36,803 nt of DNA, taken from the NCBI GenBank assembly GCA_003228735.1, contig QIFG01000047.1:1-36803 (forward strand), given 5' to 3'. Origin of the DNA: Zetaproteobacteria bacterium. Lineage in GTDB: Bacteria; Pseudomonadota; Zetaproteobacteria; Mariprofundales; Mariprofundaceae. Both the position numbers and the translations under genes were made by a program. Below the pieces are notes generated by a model. That model ran no database searches. It was not told where the DNA came from and was given only the letters and a program-made list of their open reading frames with translations. This document shows, one piece after another, positions 1 through 8,584 of the stretch (within the stretch, counting starts at the first letter, position 1; every line of letters begins with the position of its first letter).

Positions 1-110
1 GGCAAGGGAACAACCATTCCCTGCGCACCGTGCCTTGATCCGAACCACCTGTGGAACTCTGCATGTGGCTTTATTTATGAAGGTATTAGTAGCTTCACTT
101 GCGTCAGTTC
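1..110. repeat. Partial copy of the hypC/hypD intergenic element
   Basis: Positions 1-25 match positions 1473-1497 of the element between hypC and hypD at 23 of 25 bases. Further similarity to its right half (tgtgg, ctctg and tttat blocks) is weaker and gapped. The copy is cut by the window edge, so its far end and terminal repeat cannot be seen. It lies just downstream of hypD, so two related elements flank that gene. No gene is seen in 1-177. Confidence 0.5.
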
Positions 111-115
111 TCCCC

Positions 116-141
116 CGCCATCTCCCATGATATGGGCGGCG
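116..141 (-). terminator. Hairpin downstream of hypD
   Basis: An inner stem CCCAT (124-128) / ATGGG (132-136) with a 3-base loop is extended by an outer CGCC (116-119) / GGCG (138-141). It lies about 40 bases past the hypD stop. No T run follows on the minus strand, so it may be an RNA-processing or pausing structure rather than an intrinsic terminator. Confidence 0.25.
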
Positions 142-177
142 CAAACCAAGAAGGGGCCGAAGCGGCATAGCGCCTGC

Positions 178-1290
178 TCATGCCGCACTCCTGAAACGGC
201 CATAGCTGTAGTAGGCCGCGCATGAGCCTTCGGCCGACACCATGCATGAGCCCATCGGATTGTCCGGCGTGCAGATCGTGCCGAACAATTTGCAGTCCAG
301 CGGCTTCTTTTGCCCGCGCAGGATAGCCCCGCATTCGCAGCCTTTAACATCTTTGGCCGGTTTCTGTTCGACATCAAAGCGCTTCTCGGCATCGAATGCT
401 TTATATTCTTTTCGGATACTCAGCGCGCTGTCTGGAACTTCGCCCAGGCCACGCCACTCAAAGCTCGGCCGCAATTCAAATATCTCAGCCATCAATTTTT
501 GAGCTTTGAGATTGCCGTCACGGCCGACGGCGCGCGCATATTCGTTCTCGACCTCGGCTCTCTCCTCGTTGACCTGACGCACAAGCATGAGGATGGCCTG
601 CATGATATCCAGCGGCTCAAAGCCTGCGATAACGACGGGTTTCTTGAAATCGGCTGCGAAACACTCATATGCCCTCGTGCCAATCACTGTGCTGACATGG
701 GCCGGGCCGACAAAGCCGTCCAGCGGCACGACATCCTTTGTGTCGAGAATGCTGCGGATGGCGGCAGGTGTGAGCACATGGTTGCAAAACACCGAGAAGT
801 TGCTTAATCCCTCCTGCTTCGCCTGCATGATGGCGACCGCAGTCGGCGGCGTGGTCGTCTCGAAACCGATGGCGAAGAACACGACCTCGCTGGCCGGGTT
901 ATCGCGCGCGATCTGCAGGGCATCCTGTGTTGAATACACCATGCGCACATCCGCGCCCGCAGCCTTTGCTTTATTGAGGCTGGCGCGATTTGAGCCGGGC
1001 ACGCGCAGCATGTCGGCATAGGTGCAAAGGATGATGTCTTCCCCGGATGCAAGCGCAATGGCCTGATCGATGCGGCCGATCGGCAGCACGCAGACCGGGC
1101 AGCCCGGCCCATGCACCATCTCCACTTCGGGCGGCAGAAGATCCTGCACGCCATAGCGGAAGATTGCGTGCGTATGGCCGCCACAGAACTCCATCAGCCG
1201 GTATTTACGATCCGGCTTCACCTCGGCGGCGATATCGGCCGCCAGCTTCTTAGCCAGCGAGCGCTCCCGGAATTCATCGATGTATTTCAC
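178..1290 (-). CDS. hypD: HypD, [NiFe] hydrogenase Fe(CN)2CO cofactor assembly
   Basis: 370 aa, the usual HypD length. HypD is an iron-sulfur protein that with HypC forms the scaffold on which the Fe(CN)2CO group of [NiFe] hydrogenases is built in the cytoplasm. Family motifs are clear: Cys36 followed by GGHTH (37-41), GPGCPVC (61-67), the GFETTTP stretch near 142-148, and a cysteine-rich C-terminus that holds the [4Fe-4S] cluster. The start is GTG at 1290. The upstream Shine-Dalgarno AAGGAG (minus strand, about 1300-1305) lies inside the terminal repeat of the inserted element at 1297-1562. It is the last gene of the operon in view. hypE, normally nearby, is not present here and could lie left of position 1. 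Confidence 0.97.
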   Translation of the reverse strand: MKYIDEFRERSLAKKLAADIAAEVKPDRKYRLMEFCGGHTHAIFRYGVQDLLPPEVEMVHGPGCPVCVLPIGRIDQAIALASGEDIILCTYADMLRVPGSNRASLNKAKAAGADVRMVYSTQDALQIARDNPASEVVFFAIGFETTTPPTAVAIMQAKQEGLSNFSVFCNHVLTPAAIRSILDTKDVVPLDGFVGPAHVSTVIGTRAYECFAADFKKPVVIAGFEPLDIMQAILMLVRQVNEERAEVENEYARAVGRDGNLKAQKLMAEIFELRPSFEWRGLGEVPDSALSIRKEYKAFDAEKRFDVEQKPAKDVKGCECGAILRGQKKPLDCKLFGTICTPDNPMGSCMVSAEGSCAAYYSYGRFRSAA

Positions 1291-1296
1291 GATTGG

Positions 1297-1562
1297 GTAC
1301 TCCTTGAAGATGATAAATTGGGGTGCAGCCAGTCGGGAAGCGGTTAGCCGCTAGGCGCGCGAGCGCAGGACTAGCCATAGCTAATTCAAGTGAGTGCAAC
1401 AACGCGGATGACCGCTTCCCGGCAGGCCTGAAGGGAGTCACCCACATCGACCAATGCGGCGTTGCAGCCCTTGGCAAAGGAACAACCTTTCCCTGCGGTC
1501 TGCGTCTTGCCTTGGCCGATGTGGGTAGCTCTGAACCCCAATTTATCATCTTCAAGAAGTAC
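1297..1562. mobile_element. MITE-like insertion between hypC and hypD
   Basis: A 266-bp element bounded by inverted repeats at 1297-1324 and 1535-1562, 28 bp each with one mismatch. Inside are further paired segments: 1334-1351 with 1404-1421, and the blocks around 1439-1453 with 1511-1525, so the transcript would fold into several hairpins. No transposase is encoded. Both ends carry TA within GTAC, consistent with a TA or GTAC target duplication. Joining the flanks with a single copy restores an in-frame hypC stop overlapping the hypD GTG start. The right repeat now supplies the hypC stop codon and the left repeat the hypD ribosome-binding site. The element's transposon family is not recognised. 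Confidence 0.8.
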
Positions 1563-1767
1563 TAGCCTCGGCAAACAACGCCAATGTGGCTGCCGCTTCC
1601 TCAGGATCGAGCCGGCTTAAGGCGAAGCCGACATGCACGATGACGTAATCGCCAACGCTTATATCCTCGACAAGGGCCAGCGAGATTTCCTTGTGCACGC
1701 CATCAAGCGACACGGTTGCCATATCACCATCAATGGCGACTACCTCGGCTGGAATGGCCAGGCACAT
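1552..1767 (-). CDS. hypC: HypC, hydrogenase maturation chaperone
   Basis: 71 aa, typical HypC/HupF size. The start at 1767 is set by the invariant N-terminus MCLAIP; Cys2, the residue that carries the Fe cofactor intermediate, becomes accessible after loss of Met1. HypC shuttles the Fe(CN)2CO unit between HypD and the hydrogenase large-subunit precursor. The start lies 1 base after the hypB stop. The last codons and the TGA come from the terminal repeat of the element at 1297-1562. The pre-insertion protein would have ended in STQS rather than STS, so function is probably unharmed. Confidence 0.95.
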   Translation of the reverse strand: MCLAIPAEVVAIDGDMATVSLDGVHKEISLALVEDISVGDYVIVHVGFALSRLDPEEAAATLALFAEASTS

Positions 1768-1768
1768 G

Positions 1769-2527
1769 TCAGCCGGCGGCCTTCTGTGCGGTCTCGACGA
1801 ACGCTGCGGCCCGGGTCCGAATCCACTCCATCCATGCTTCGATGCCGTCGCCGGTGGTGGCGGACAGTTGCAGCACCTCGATATCGGGATTGATGCGCCG
1901 TGCATACTCAATACAGCGTCCGACATTGAAATCGACATGCGGCAGCAGGTCGATCTTGTTGATGATCATCAGATCGGCGGCATGGAACATGTCCGCATAC
2001 TTCAGCGGCTTGTCCTCGCCCTCGGTCACCGAAAGGATGACGACCTTGTGCGCCTCGCCGAGATCGAAGGCGGCCGGACAGACAAGATTGCCGACGTTCT
2101 CGATGAACAGCACGCCGGGTGCCGCGGGCGCCAGCGCCTCGACAGCGTGGCCGACCATGTGCGCATCCAAGTGACACCCCTTGCCGGTATTGATCTGCTG
2201 CACGGGCACGCCGGTCTGCCGAATGCGTTCGGCATCAAGGCTCGTCTGCTGATCGCCCTCGATCACCGCAGCCGACAACCTAAGGGTCTCAATAGTCCGG
2301 ACAAGTAATGTTGTCTTGCCCGAGCCGGGACTCGAAACAAGATTCAGGGCAAAAATCCCCTGCTGCGCAAAGTAATCCCTGTTGGCTCTCGCAAAGGCAT
2401 TGTTCCGGGACAGGATGTCCATCTCGATTTTGATGTGGCGCGAACCTTCATCCGCTCCATGCTCGTGATCATGGCTGTGATGATGGAGGTGCGCGTCGGG
2501 CTGGCCGCAACCGCAGTATGTACACAT
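1769..2527 (-). CDS. hypB: HypB, nickel-inserting GTPase
   Basis: 252 aa. HypB is the GTPase that works with HypA to deliver nickel to the large-subunit precursor after the Fe group is in place. Visible features are the N-terminal metal site MCTYCGCG (Cys2, Cys5, Cys7), a short His-rich stretch at about 13-23 (possible nickel storage), the P-loop SPGSGKTT at 66-73, and an NKID guanine-binding motif in the C-terminal half. The hypA stop and hypB start share one base (TGATG), suggesting translational coupling. Confidence 0.97.
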   Translation of the reverse strand: MCTYCGCGQPDAHLHHHSHDHEHGADEGSRHIKIEMDILSRNNAFARANRDYFAQQGIFALNLVSSPGSGKTTLLVRTIETLRLSAAVIEGDQQTSLDAERIRQTGVPVQQINTGKGCHLDAHMVGHAVEALAPAAPGVLFIENVGNLVCPAAFDLGEAHKVVILSVTEGEDKPLKYADMFHAADLMIINKIDLLPHVDFNVGRCIEYARRINPDIEVLQLSATTGDGIEAWMEWIRTRAAAFVETAQKAAG

Positions 2528-2868
2528 CAGATCACCTCCAGTTCCTTAATCCTGAGTTCTTCACCGCCAAGAATGTTGAGGCGGAAGCTACCGCATTCGG
2601 GACATTGCGCGTATCGCTCCAGGGCCTCGAAAGATGCCCTGCATTCAAGACATTCGGCCTGCCCCGGCGCCTGCTCAATATTAAGGGCCGCTCCCTCGGC
2701 CACGGAATCACGGGCGGCGGACTCAAAGCTGAAGCACAATGCCTCCGGCTCAATACAGGATAATTGCCCGATCTCGACCCACAATGCCTTCACGCGATTA
2801 AAGCCCTGCACTTCGGCCTGCTCCTCCAGCAACTCCACCAGACCAGTACAGACCGACAGCTCATGCAT
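2527..2868 (-). CDS. hypA: HypA, nickel metallochaperone
   Basis: 113 aa. The start at 2868 is chosen because it gives the conserved MHELS N-terminus, whose His2 binds nickel. A zinc site is formed by Cys73, Cys76, Cys89 and Cys92 in two CxxC pairs. HypA passes nickel to the hydrogenase large subunit together with HypB. The start lies inside the last codons of hypF (8-base overlap). A longer frame extending upstream is just hypF sequence in another frame. Confidence 0.96.
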   Translation of the reverse strand: MHELSVCTGLVELLEEQAEVQGFNRVKALWVEIGQLSCIEPEALCFSFESAARDSVAEGAALNIEQAPGQAECLECRASFEALERYAQCPECGSFRLNILGGEELRIKELEVI

Positions 2869-5200
2869 GAGCGCCCTCCAGCACGTTTGCCGCCACCCAG
2901 GCCTGACCAAGGCTGATGGCCGCATCGCCGGGCGGCAACTTCTCTGGCATCCATATCTGGAGACCCTGGCTTTGAAGCGTAGTCCTCAGCCCCTCTGCCA
3001 AAACAGCGTTCGCCATGCAACCACCGCACAGGACAACATCAGAAATTCCCGTTTCTCCGGCTGATTCCTTTACCAGTTCGGCAAAACCCTGAATGCAACC
3101 GGCATGGAAGGCCGTGGCCAGCCTTGCAATAGATGCTCCTGCCAGCCGCTTATTGGCAATCTCAATCAGGGCGGGTGTAAAATCCAATTCGTTCAGACAA
3201 CCTGTTCTCTCCAGCGAGAATGAAAGTTCCGCACCATCAGGACTTTCACAAAGAGACTCCAGCTCTATGGCCGCCTGCCCTTCATAACTTGAGAGGTGGC
3301 AACCGGCGATGATTGCAGCGGCGGCATCAAAAAGCCGTCCGGCACTGCTGGTTCGGAGCGTACGGTCACATTGGCAGAGTTGCAGAACCGCCTGACGCAT
3401 AGGGTTATCGGGAAACAGCCTCGCTGTGAGTTCCTCCGCACCATCTCCAAGCCCGGCCTGCAGGAAGGAAACAGCCATACGCCAGGGCTGGCGCGCTGCC
3501 ATATCACCTCCAGGCAAAGGCACGGGCCTCAGCCGCCCCACACGAATCATGCCTTCTGCATCAACGCGCAGTAATTCCCCACCCCATACCGTGCCATCCT
3601 CGCCAAAACCAAAACCATCCAGCGCCAGGCCGAGTATCGGCCCGTTAAGATGATGTTCGGCCATGACAGCGGCAACATGGGCATGATGATGCTGAATCCT
3701 GTACAGGGGGATATTGAGACCTGCCGCCAGTTTTTCCGCCAAACGGGTTGAAAAGAAATCAGGGTGTAAATCCGCTGCTACAGCTTCAGGCCTGATGTGC
3801 AATAAGTCGCAGAGCCGGGAATACGTATTCTCCGCCAGGGAAAAGACATCCGGGTGCTGCATATCGCCAAGGTGTGGAGAAACAAAAGCAATATCTTTCT
3901 TGCTCAGCGTTAGTGTTGTTTTGAGGTCTGCTCCCATAGCTGCTATGGAAGGCATACTGTCTGCAAGTTGTATTGCCTGGGGGGAAATGCCGCGCGCCTG
4001 CCGCAGCCAGACAGCTTTTTTGCCATGCAGGCACAGAAGCGAATCGTCGGCACGATTCAGAATGTCGCGGTCATGCAGCAAAAAACCGTCGATCTTACCT
4101 GCAAATTCGGCAAGGATCTCGGCATTTTCCGCGGCAAGCACGCCGCCGCTGATGTTGGCGCTTGTTGCCACCAGAACCTGTGAAGAAGCCTGGTCTAAAT
4201 AGTCTGTGGCCGACGGCCTGCCATCAAGTTCATGGAGCAACAAATGATGTAGGGGGGTGTAGGGCAACATCCAGCCTAGCCAGGCTAGCCTCGGAGCAAC
4301 TGCCTGCATCCATTTCTTCTCTGCGCTCTTTTGCAGCAACACAACAGGCCTGGATGTGGATTTCAGCATATTCGCTGCCGCCTCGTTGAACGTGCCGTAT
4401 CTGGCAAGACCTGCAGTATTGCGGCACATGACGGCAAGCGGTTTGTCCGGACGCTGCTTGATTTGCCTTAAACGGTGCACCGCCTCGGTATTTTTTGCAT
4501 CGCAAACCAGATGGAATCCGCCTATACCCTTAACAGCGATAATGCCGCCTTTTTTTACAACGGATGCGCCCATGCTGATGGCATCACCGGGATTTTCATC
4601 CCCATTTTTATCGGCAAATAAAAGCTGAGGGCCGCAGTCCGGACAGGCCTGTGTTTGCGCATGGAAACGGCGATTATTGGATGTCTCAAACTCCCTGTGG
4701 CATGGCCTACAGAGTGCGAATGCGGATTGGCTCGTATTGCCCCGGTCATAAGGCATATCCCGCATGATGGTATAACGGGGGCCGCAATCAGTGCATGAGA
4801 TAAATGGGTAACGATAGCGCCGGTTGGAAGGCGTCAATAACTCCATGGTACAGGCGTTACAGCATGCCTTATCGAGTGATAGCAATGCCAGGTGCTTGTC
4901 TGACACGGACTTACTGGTAATGATCGAGAATTCCTTTCCGCCCTGCGGTTCTGTCGCAACGCTCCGTATGGCGTGTATTTCAGCCTGTTCCGGCAACTCT
5001 GTTTGCATGGCATTCGAAAATGCCTGGATCACATCCTCGCGACCCTCTACCTCAATACTCACCGCATGACCATTGCAAACCCAGCCGCTGAGTCCAAACC
5101 CGGATGCCAGCCGATGGATAAAAGGCCTGAAGCCCACACCCTGGACGAAGCCGGACACTTCAATATGGCGGCGAATTATTTGCCCGGAATTGCCACTCAT
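2861..5200 (-). CDS. hypF: HypF, carbamoyltransferase for cyanide ligand synthesis
   Basis: 779 aa, full length. HypF uses carbamoyl phosphate and ATP to carbamoylate the HypE C-terminal cysteine, from which the cyanide ligands of the active-site iron are made. Domains in order: acylphosphatase (about 10-95, with GFVQGVGFRPF), two zinc fingers (about 111-141 and 162-190, CxxC pairs), a YrdC-like nucleotide-binding domain (about 200-395), and a Kae1/TobZ-like C-terminal domain with the metal-binding HHHAH motif. The start overlaps the protease stop as ATGA (5197-5200). Confidence 0.97.
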   Translation of the reverse strand: MSGNSGQIIRRHIEVSGFVQGVGFRPFIHRLASGFGLSGWVCNGHAVSIEVEGREDVIQAFSNAMQTELPEQAEIHAIRSVATEPQGGKEFSIITSKSVSDKHLALLSLDKACCNACTMELLTPSNRRYRYPFISCTDCGPRYTIMRDMPYDRGNTSQSAFALCRPCHREFETSNNRRFHAQTQACPDCGPQLLFADKNGDENPGDAISMGASVVKKGGIIAVKGIGGFHLVCDAKNTEAVHRLRQIKQRPDKPLAVMCRNTAGLARYGTFNEAAANMLKSTSRPVVLLQKSAEKKWMQAVAPRLAWLGWMLPYTPLHHLLLHELDGRPSATDYLDQASSQVLVATSANISGGVLAAENAEILAEFAGKIDGFLLHDRDILNRADDSLLCLHGKKAVWLRQARGISPQAIQLADSMPSIAAMGADLKTTLTLSKKDIAFVSPHLGDMQHPDVFSLAENTYSRLCDLLHIRPEAVAADLHPDFFSTRLAEKLAAGLNIPLYRIQHHHAHVAAVMAEHHLNGPILGLALDGFGFGEDGTVWGGELLRVDAEGMIRVGRLRPVPLPGGDMAARQPWRMAVSFLQAGLGDGAEELTARLFPDNPMRQAVLQLCQCDRTLRTSSAGRLFDAAAAIIAGCHLSSYEGQAAIELESLCESPDGAELSFSLERTGCLNELDFTPALIEIANKRLAGASIARLATAFHAGCIQGFAELVKESAGETGISDVVLCGGCMANAVLAEGLRTTLQSQGLQIWMPEKLPPGDAAISLGQAWVAANVLEGAHA

Positions 5201-5673
5201 GGAGTGGCTTCAGCCGCCAGGCTTTGCTGAACGGCGTTTTCAACCTCCAGCAGCAGTCGCGGCATGTTTTTCTCAACCTCAGCGCTGAGACCCGCACCCA
5301 ATTCGGCCTGCGCAATTTCGATGCCGAAGATGCGCATATGCCGGACGGGCTGGCCGAGCTTTACAGCCAAGGCAGCCCAGTGGGCCAGACCGAGACCATG
5401 GGAAGAGCAGTGCCTTAAGCCTGCCCCGGCAATATCATCCGGAGCAAAGCGGTGGATCGTGCCGGAGGCAGCACCCCCCATTACGGCATCAATAACGATC
5501 AGGACATCATCCTCGCCCAAACGCTCGAACATATCCCAGTCAGGCTTGTCGCGCCATTCGACATGCACATCGGCGGGAAGGCTCTGCCGCAGCTTTCTGG
5601 CGGCGATTAAGCCCGCAGCATCATCGCCCGCCAGTTCATTGCCGAGCCCGACGACATAAACCAAGCCAGTCAT
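5197..5673 (-). CDS. Hydrogenase maturation protease (M52 family)
   Basis: 158 aa from the ATG at 5673, which forms an ATGA overlap with the large-subunit stop. A longer frame exists, but its extra N-terminus is large-subunit sequence in another frame. M52 proteases (HyaD/HybD/HycI-like) clip the C-terminal peptide of the large subunit after nickel insertion. The N-terminal GLGNELAGDD, Asp62 in VIDAV and His92 in SSHG match the positions of the three metal-binding residues known from HybD. Its place directly behind the large-subunit gene suggests it is the dedicated protease for this enzyme. Confidence 0.93.
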   Translation of the reverse strand: MTGLVYVVGLGNELAGDDAAGLIAARKLRQSLPADVHVEWRDKPDWDMFERLGEDDVLIVIDAVMGGAASGTIHRFAPDDIAGAGLRHCSSHGLGLAHWAALAVKLGQPVRHMRIFGIEIAQAELGAGLSAEVEKNMPRLLLEVENAVQQSLAAEATP

Positions 5674-6965
5674 ATCCTCTTGATATTCAGCTTCAGGAAG
5701 TGGGTGGCGCACGAGATACACGGATCGTAACAGCGGATCAGGCGCTCACATTCGAAGGCGATTTCTCCGTCCTCCCTGTCCAGCAATGTGGGTAGAAGAT
5801 TGCGCATGTCTTCTTCGATGCGAGCCTGGTTCTGTGAGGTCGGCGGCACGATCTTCGCCTCCTCAATCAATCCTTCCGCATTGACGCGATAGCGATGATA
5901 CAGCAGCCCGCGCGGCGCCTCGGTGGCCGCCATGCCGGTGCCTCCCTTCACTACCACATGCTCGGCAGGTACGGCAGGCGCTTCATAGGCATCAATAATT
6001 TCGATGGCTTCATCAACAGCCTGCAGTATCTCCAGGCTGCGCACGATAATGCTCTGGTGTGGATTGGTGACGCTCGAATTTAACCCGACATCAGCCATCG
6101 CCTGCTTCACGATGGGGCGCAGGCGCTGATGATTCAGGCACAGCCGCGCCTGCGGGCCAACCAGATACGGCTTGCCATGCAGGTGGCTGTGCAGGGCTGT
6201 CGAATGCGGCTCCTGATGCTCCTCGCAATGCTCCTCAAAGAGCGAGGCGGGCGCCTTCAGGCCATTGCTTGCCGCCACATCGCCCTCATTCATCGGATAT
6301 TCGGCTTCCGATTGCAGCGCCACAAAGGTGTAATCCTGAACCAGATTCGGAAAATCAAATCCGCCCACCCAGCGCACCGTATCCAGCGCCGCATCCCTGG
6401 CCCATTTCAGATCTTCCAGCAATGTCCGCAACTCACTCACGGGTGGCACACGCGAAAAACCGCCGACACAGACTGAAACCGGATGCACGGCGCGTCCGCC
6501 CAGCAATGTCAGAATGATATCACCCGCCTTTTTCAGCCTGAGTCCCCTCTGCAATATCTCCGGCTCACTGGCTGCCAGGTCAAGCGCGCCATCTACCCCC
6601 AAAAAATCCGGCGCATGCAGCATGTAGACATGCAGGGCATGGCTCTCGATCCATTCACCGCAATACAGCAATCGCCTGAGAGACCTGATCGAATCACCGA
6701 CATCGACATCGAACAGCGACTCCAGCGCATGCACCGCACTCATCTGGTAGGCCACCGGGCAAATGCCGCAAATGCGCGCCACGATATCCGGCACCTCCGT
6801 ATAATGACGCCCCTTAAGCAAAGTCTCGAAAAAGCGCGGCGGCTCGAAAATCCGCAGGTGCACATCGCGCACTTCGTCTCCGGCCAGCGTGACATCAAGC
6901 GCCCCTTCGCCTTCAACGCGCGCCAGCACATCCACCTTGATCTTTCTTGTCCGCGGCTCAGCCAT
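5670..6965 (-). CDS. hydA: [NiFe] hydrogenase large subunit, group 3b type
   Basis: 431 aa from ATG 6965; a second ATG at 6968 is equally possible. This is the catalytic alpha subunit that binds the NiFe centre. The N-terminal cysteine pair is Cys66/Cys69 in RICGICPVAYQ. The C-terminal pair is Cys416/Cys419 in DPCISCATH, followed by His422 and a 9-residue tail (FLKLNIKRI) that the M52 protease should remove. The fourth residue after Cys69 is Tyr, where many other hydrogenases have His. The N-terminal ARVEGEG and the four-subunit order beta-gamma-delta-alpha place it in the bidirectional NAD(P)-linked group 3b (sulfhydrogenase-like). No Tat signal is associated with the complex, so it is cytoplasmic. 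The start overlaps the small-subunit stop. Confidence 0.95.
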   Translation of the reverse strand: MAEPRTRKIKVDVLARVEGEGALDVTLAGDEVRDVHLRIFEPPRFFETLLKGRHYTEVPDIVARICGICPVAYQMSAVHALESLFDVDVGDSIRSLRRLLYCGEWIESHALHVYMLHAPDFLGVDGALDLAASEPEILQRGLRLKKAGDIILTLLGGRAVHPVSVCVGGFSRVPPVSELRTLLEDLKWARDAALDTVRWVGGFDFPNLVQDYTFVALQSEAEYPMNEGDVAASNGLKAPASLFEEHCEEHQEPHSTALHSHLHGKPYLVGPQARLCLNHQRLRPIVKQAMADVGLNSSVTNPHQSIIVRSLEILQAVDEAIEIIDAYEAPAVPAEHVVVKGGTGMAATEAPRGLLYHRYRVNAEGLIEEAKIVPPTSQNQARIEEDMRNLLPTLLDREDGEIAFECERLIRCYDPCISCATHFLKLNIKRI

Positions 6966-7764
6966 CATCTTCCCATTTGGCGGCAGTCTGTTTGAACGGA
7001 TCCATATAACCGTGAATGCCGCGGAAATGGCGCACAACATCGGCTGCATCCATCTTCAGCGCTTCATGAAAGTGAAGGGCCAGCGCATCGCTGTTGGCCT
7101 GGCTACGCCCCGGTGGGAAACTCGCATCGGCAGGGCCGAAACAACCGTAGCAACCCCGACTCATGCCTGGACATATGGCGCCACAACCGGTTCGTGTCAC
7201 CGGGCCCAGACATGCCTCACCCCTGGCGACAAGCACGCAAGTTCGCTGCCTGCGCTTGCATTCGATACAGACACTGCTGCCCGGCAACCGGGGCTTCACG
7301 CCTGCCAGGAGATCGCCAAGAACCAGTGCAAGCTGTTGCTTGTCAATGGGACAACCCCAAAGCTCAAAATCGACATCCACATGCTCGGAGATCGGCGTCG
7401 ACGTCGACAGCGTGTCGATGTATTCAGGACTCGGATATACGGCGCTGACATCAAGATCAATAAAATTGCGCAGCGCCTGAATGCCGCCGGAGGTGGCGCA
7501 GGCGCCGATACTGACGAGCTTGCCGCACTGCTCACGAACGGCGGACAGGCGGTGCACGTCCTCAGGCGTCGATACCGAGCCTTCAACCAGGCCGAGATCA
7601 TAGGGGCCGTCCAGCATACGGCTGGAGGCCTCAGGGAAATAGGCAATGTCTACCTTGCCACCCAGAACAAGCAGGTCTTCTTCCAGACTCAGCACCGAAA
7701 GCTGGCAACCGTCGCAGGAGGCGAACTTGAATACGGCCAACCGTGGTTTAGGCACTTCAGACAT
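6958..7764 (-). CDS. hydD: [NiFe] hydrogenase small subunit, group 3b type
   Basis: 268 aa. The start at 7764 is chosen because it precedes the conserved N-terminus with Cys17 and Cys20 (SCDGCQLS), ligands of the proximal [4Fe-4S] cluster. Upstream frame sequence belongs to hydG. Further cluster ligands are seen in GACATSGG and a C-terminal ferredoxin-like cysteine cluster (about 185-230), enough for three [4Fe-4S] clusters. This delta subunit passes electrons between the NiFe site and the flavin subunit. There is no Tat signal peptide. It overlaps the upstream gene by 8 bases. Confidence 0.95.
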   Translation of the reverse strand: MSEVPKPRLAVFKFASCDGCQLSVLSLEEDLLVLGGKVDIAYFPEASSRMLDGPYDLGLVEGSVSTPEDVHRLSAVREQCGKLVSIGACATSGGIQALRNFIDLDVSAVYPSPEYIDTLSTSTPISEHVDVDFELWGCPIDKQQLALVLGDLLAGVKPRLPGSSVCIECKRRQRTCVLVARGEACLGPVTRTGCGAICPGMSRGCYGCFGPADASFPPGRSQANSDALALHFHEALKMDAADVVRHFRGIHGYMDPFKQTAAKWEDDG

Positions 7765-8584
7765 CCCTGCCCAGGAATGGGGCGATTCTGTCGTAGCGCA
7801 TGACCGGACCATCCTTGCAGGCGAAATACGGCCCGATCTGGCAATGGCCGCACAGACCGATGCCGCACTGCATATTGCGCTCCATCGAAAGATACATGCG
7901 CTCACGAGGTACGCCCCGCCGACCCATGTGCTCGGCCGCCAGCCGCATCATCACCTCCGGACCGCACATCATGACGATGCTGCGTTCAGGCTCCATCTCA
8001 ACCTCATCAAACAGCTCTGTCACCACGCCGATATGGTAGTGCCATGTTCTGCCGGCCACATCACTGGCCAGCAGCACTTCGGTATCCGGGTGCTGGCGCC
8101 AGGCATCGAAGCGCTCGCGGAAAAGAAGATCGCGTGGCTTCTTGACGCCATGCATAATCTTAACGCTGCCGTATTGCTCACGGCGCCGGAAAATATACTC
8201 AATGGCGCCCGCCACCGGAGCACAACCAAGACCGCCAGTCACGACCAGCACATCCCGACCACGCGCCTCATCCAGCGGCCAGCCATGGCCGAATGGCCCG
8301 CGGATACCGAGCGTATCGCCCTCCTGCAAATTGCCCATCACCTCACTGACCCGGCCGACAACACGGATTGTGTGATCAAGCTCGCGGGCACGATCCGGAT
8401 CCGAAACGATGGAGATCGGAATTTCGCCGACCCCGGCCACATACAGCATATTGAACTGGCCACCGGCAAAGGCAAAAGCGCTCGCCACCGCTTCGTCCTC
8501 AAATAGTAGCCGGAACGTGTAGATGCCGGGCGCCTCCTGAATCTTTTCGGCGATGCGGGCAGCATGGATCGCGTACGGATTCAT
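7757..8584 (-). CDS. hydG: Hydrogenase FAD/NAD(P)-binding diaphorase subunit
   Basis: 275 aa. The gamma subunit is a ferredoxin-NADP reductase-like flavoprotein that exchanges electrons with NAD(P)H. The N-terminal FAD-binding barrel (about 1-100) is followed by a nucleotide-binding domain starting with [11 protein letters not shown] (about 113-123) and CGPEVMM near 210. A C-terminal [2Fe-2S] motif CGIGLCGHC with a further Cys about 7 residues on is typical of this subunit and of dihydroorotate dehydrogenase electron-transfer proteins. It overlaps hydB as ATGA (8581-8584). NADP versus NAD preference cannot be read by eye. Confidence 0.93.
   Translation of the reverse strand: MNPYAIHAARIAEKIQEAPGIYTFRLLFEDEAVASAFAFAGGQFNMLYVAGVGEIPISIVSDPDRARELDHTIRVVGRVSEVMGNLQEGDTLGIRGPFGHGWPLDEARGRDVLVVTGGLGCAPVAGAIEYIFRRREQYGSVKIMHGVKKPRDLLFRERFDAWRQHPDTEVLLASDVAGRTWHYHIGVVTELFDEVEMEPERSIVMMCGPEVMMRLAAEHMGRRGVPRERMYLSMERNMQCGIGLCGHCQIGPYFACKDGPVMRYDRIAPFLGRDV

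Noticed and set aside
1297-1562. Integron attC site or riboswitch
   Set aside because: No attC core sites are seen, and the near-perfect terminal repeats with a restored junction on excision point to a transposed element.
1386-1574. 62-codon open frame inside the hypC/hypD element as a gene
   Set aside because: It starts in the hypC coding end, runs through paired repeat segments, has no ribosome-binding site and matches no family I recognise.
1552-1938. Longer hypC frame starting at 1938
   Set aside because: The extra 57 residues are hypB sequence in another frame; MCLAIP at 1767 is the family N-terminus.
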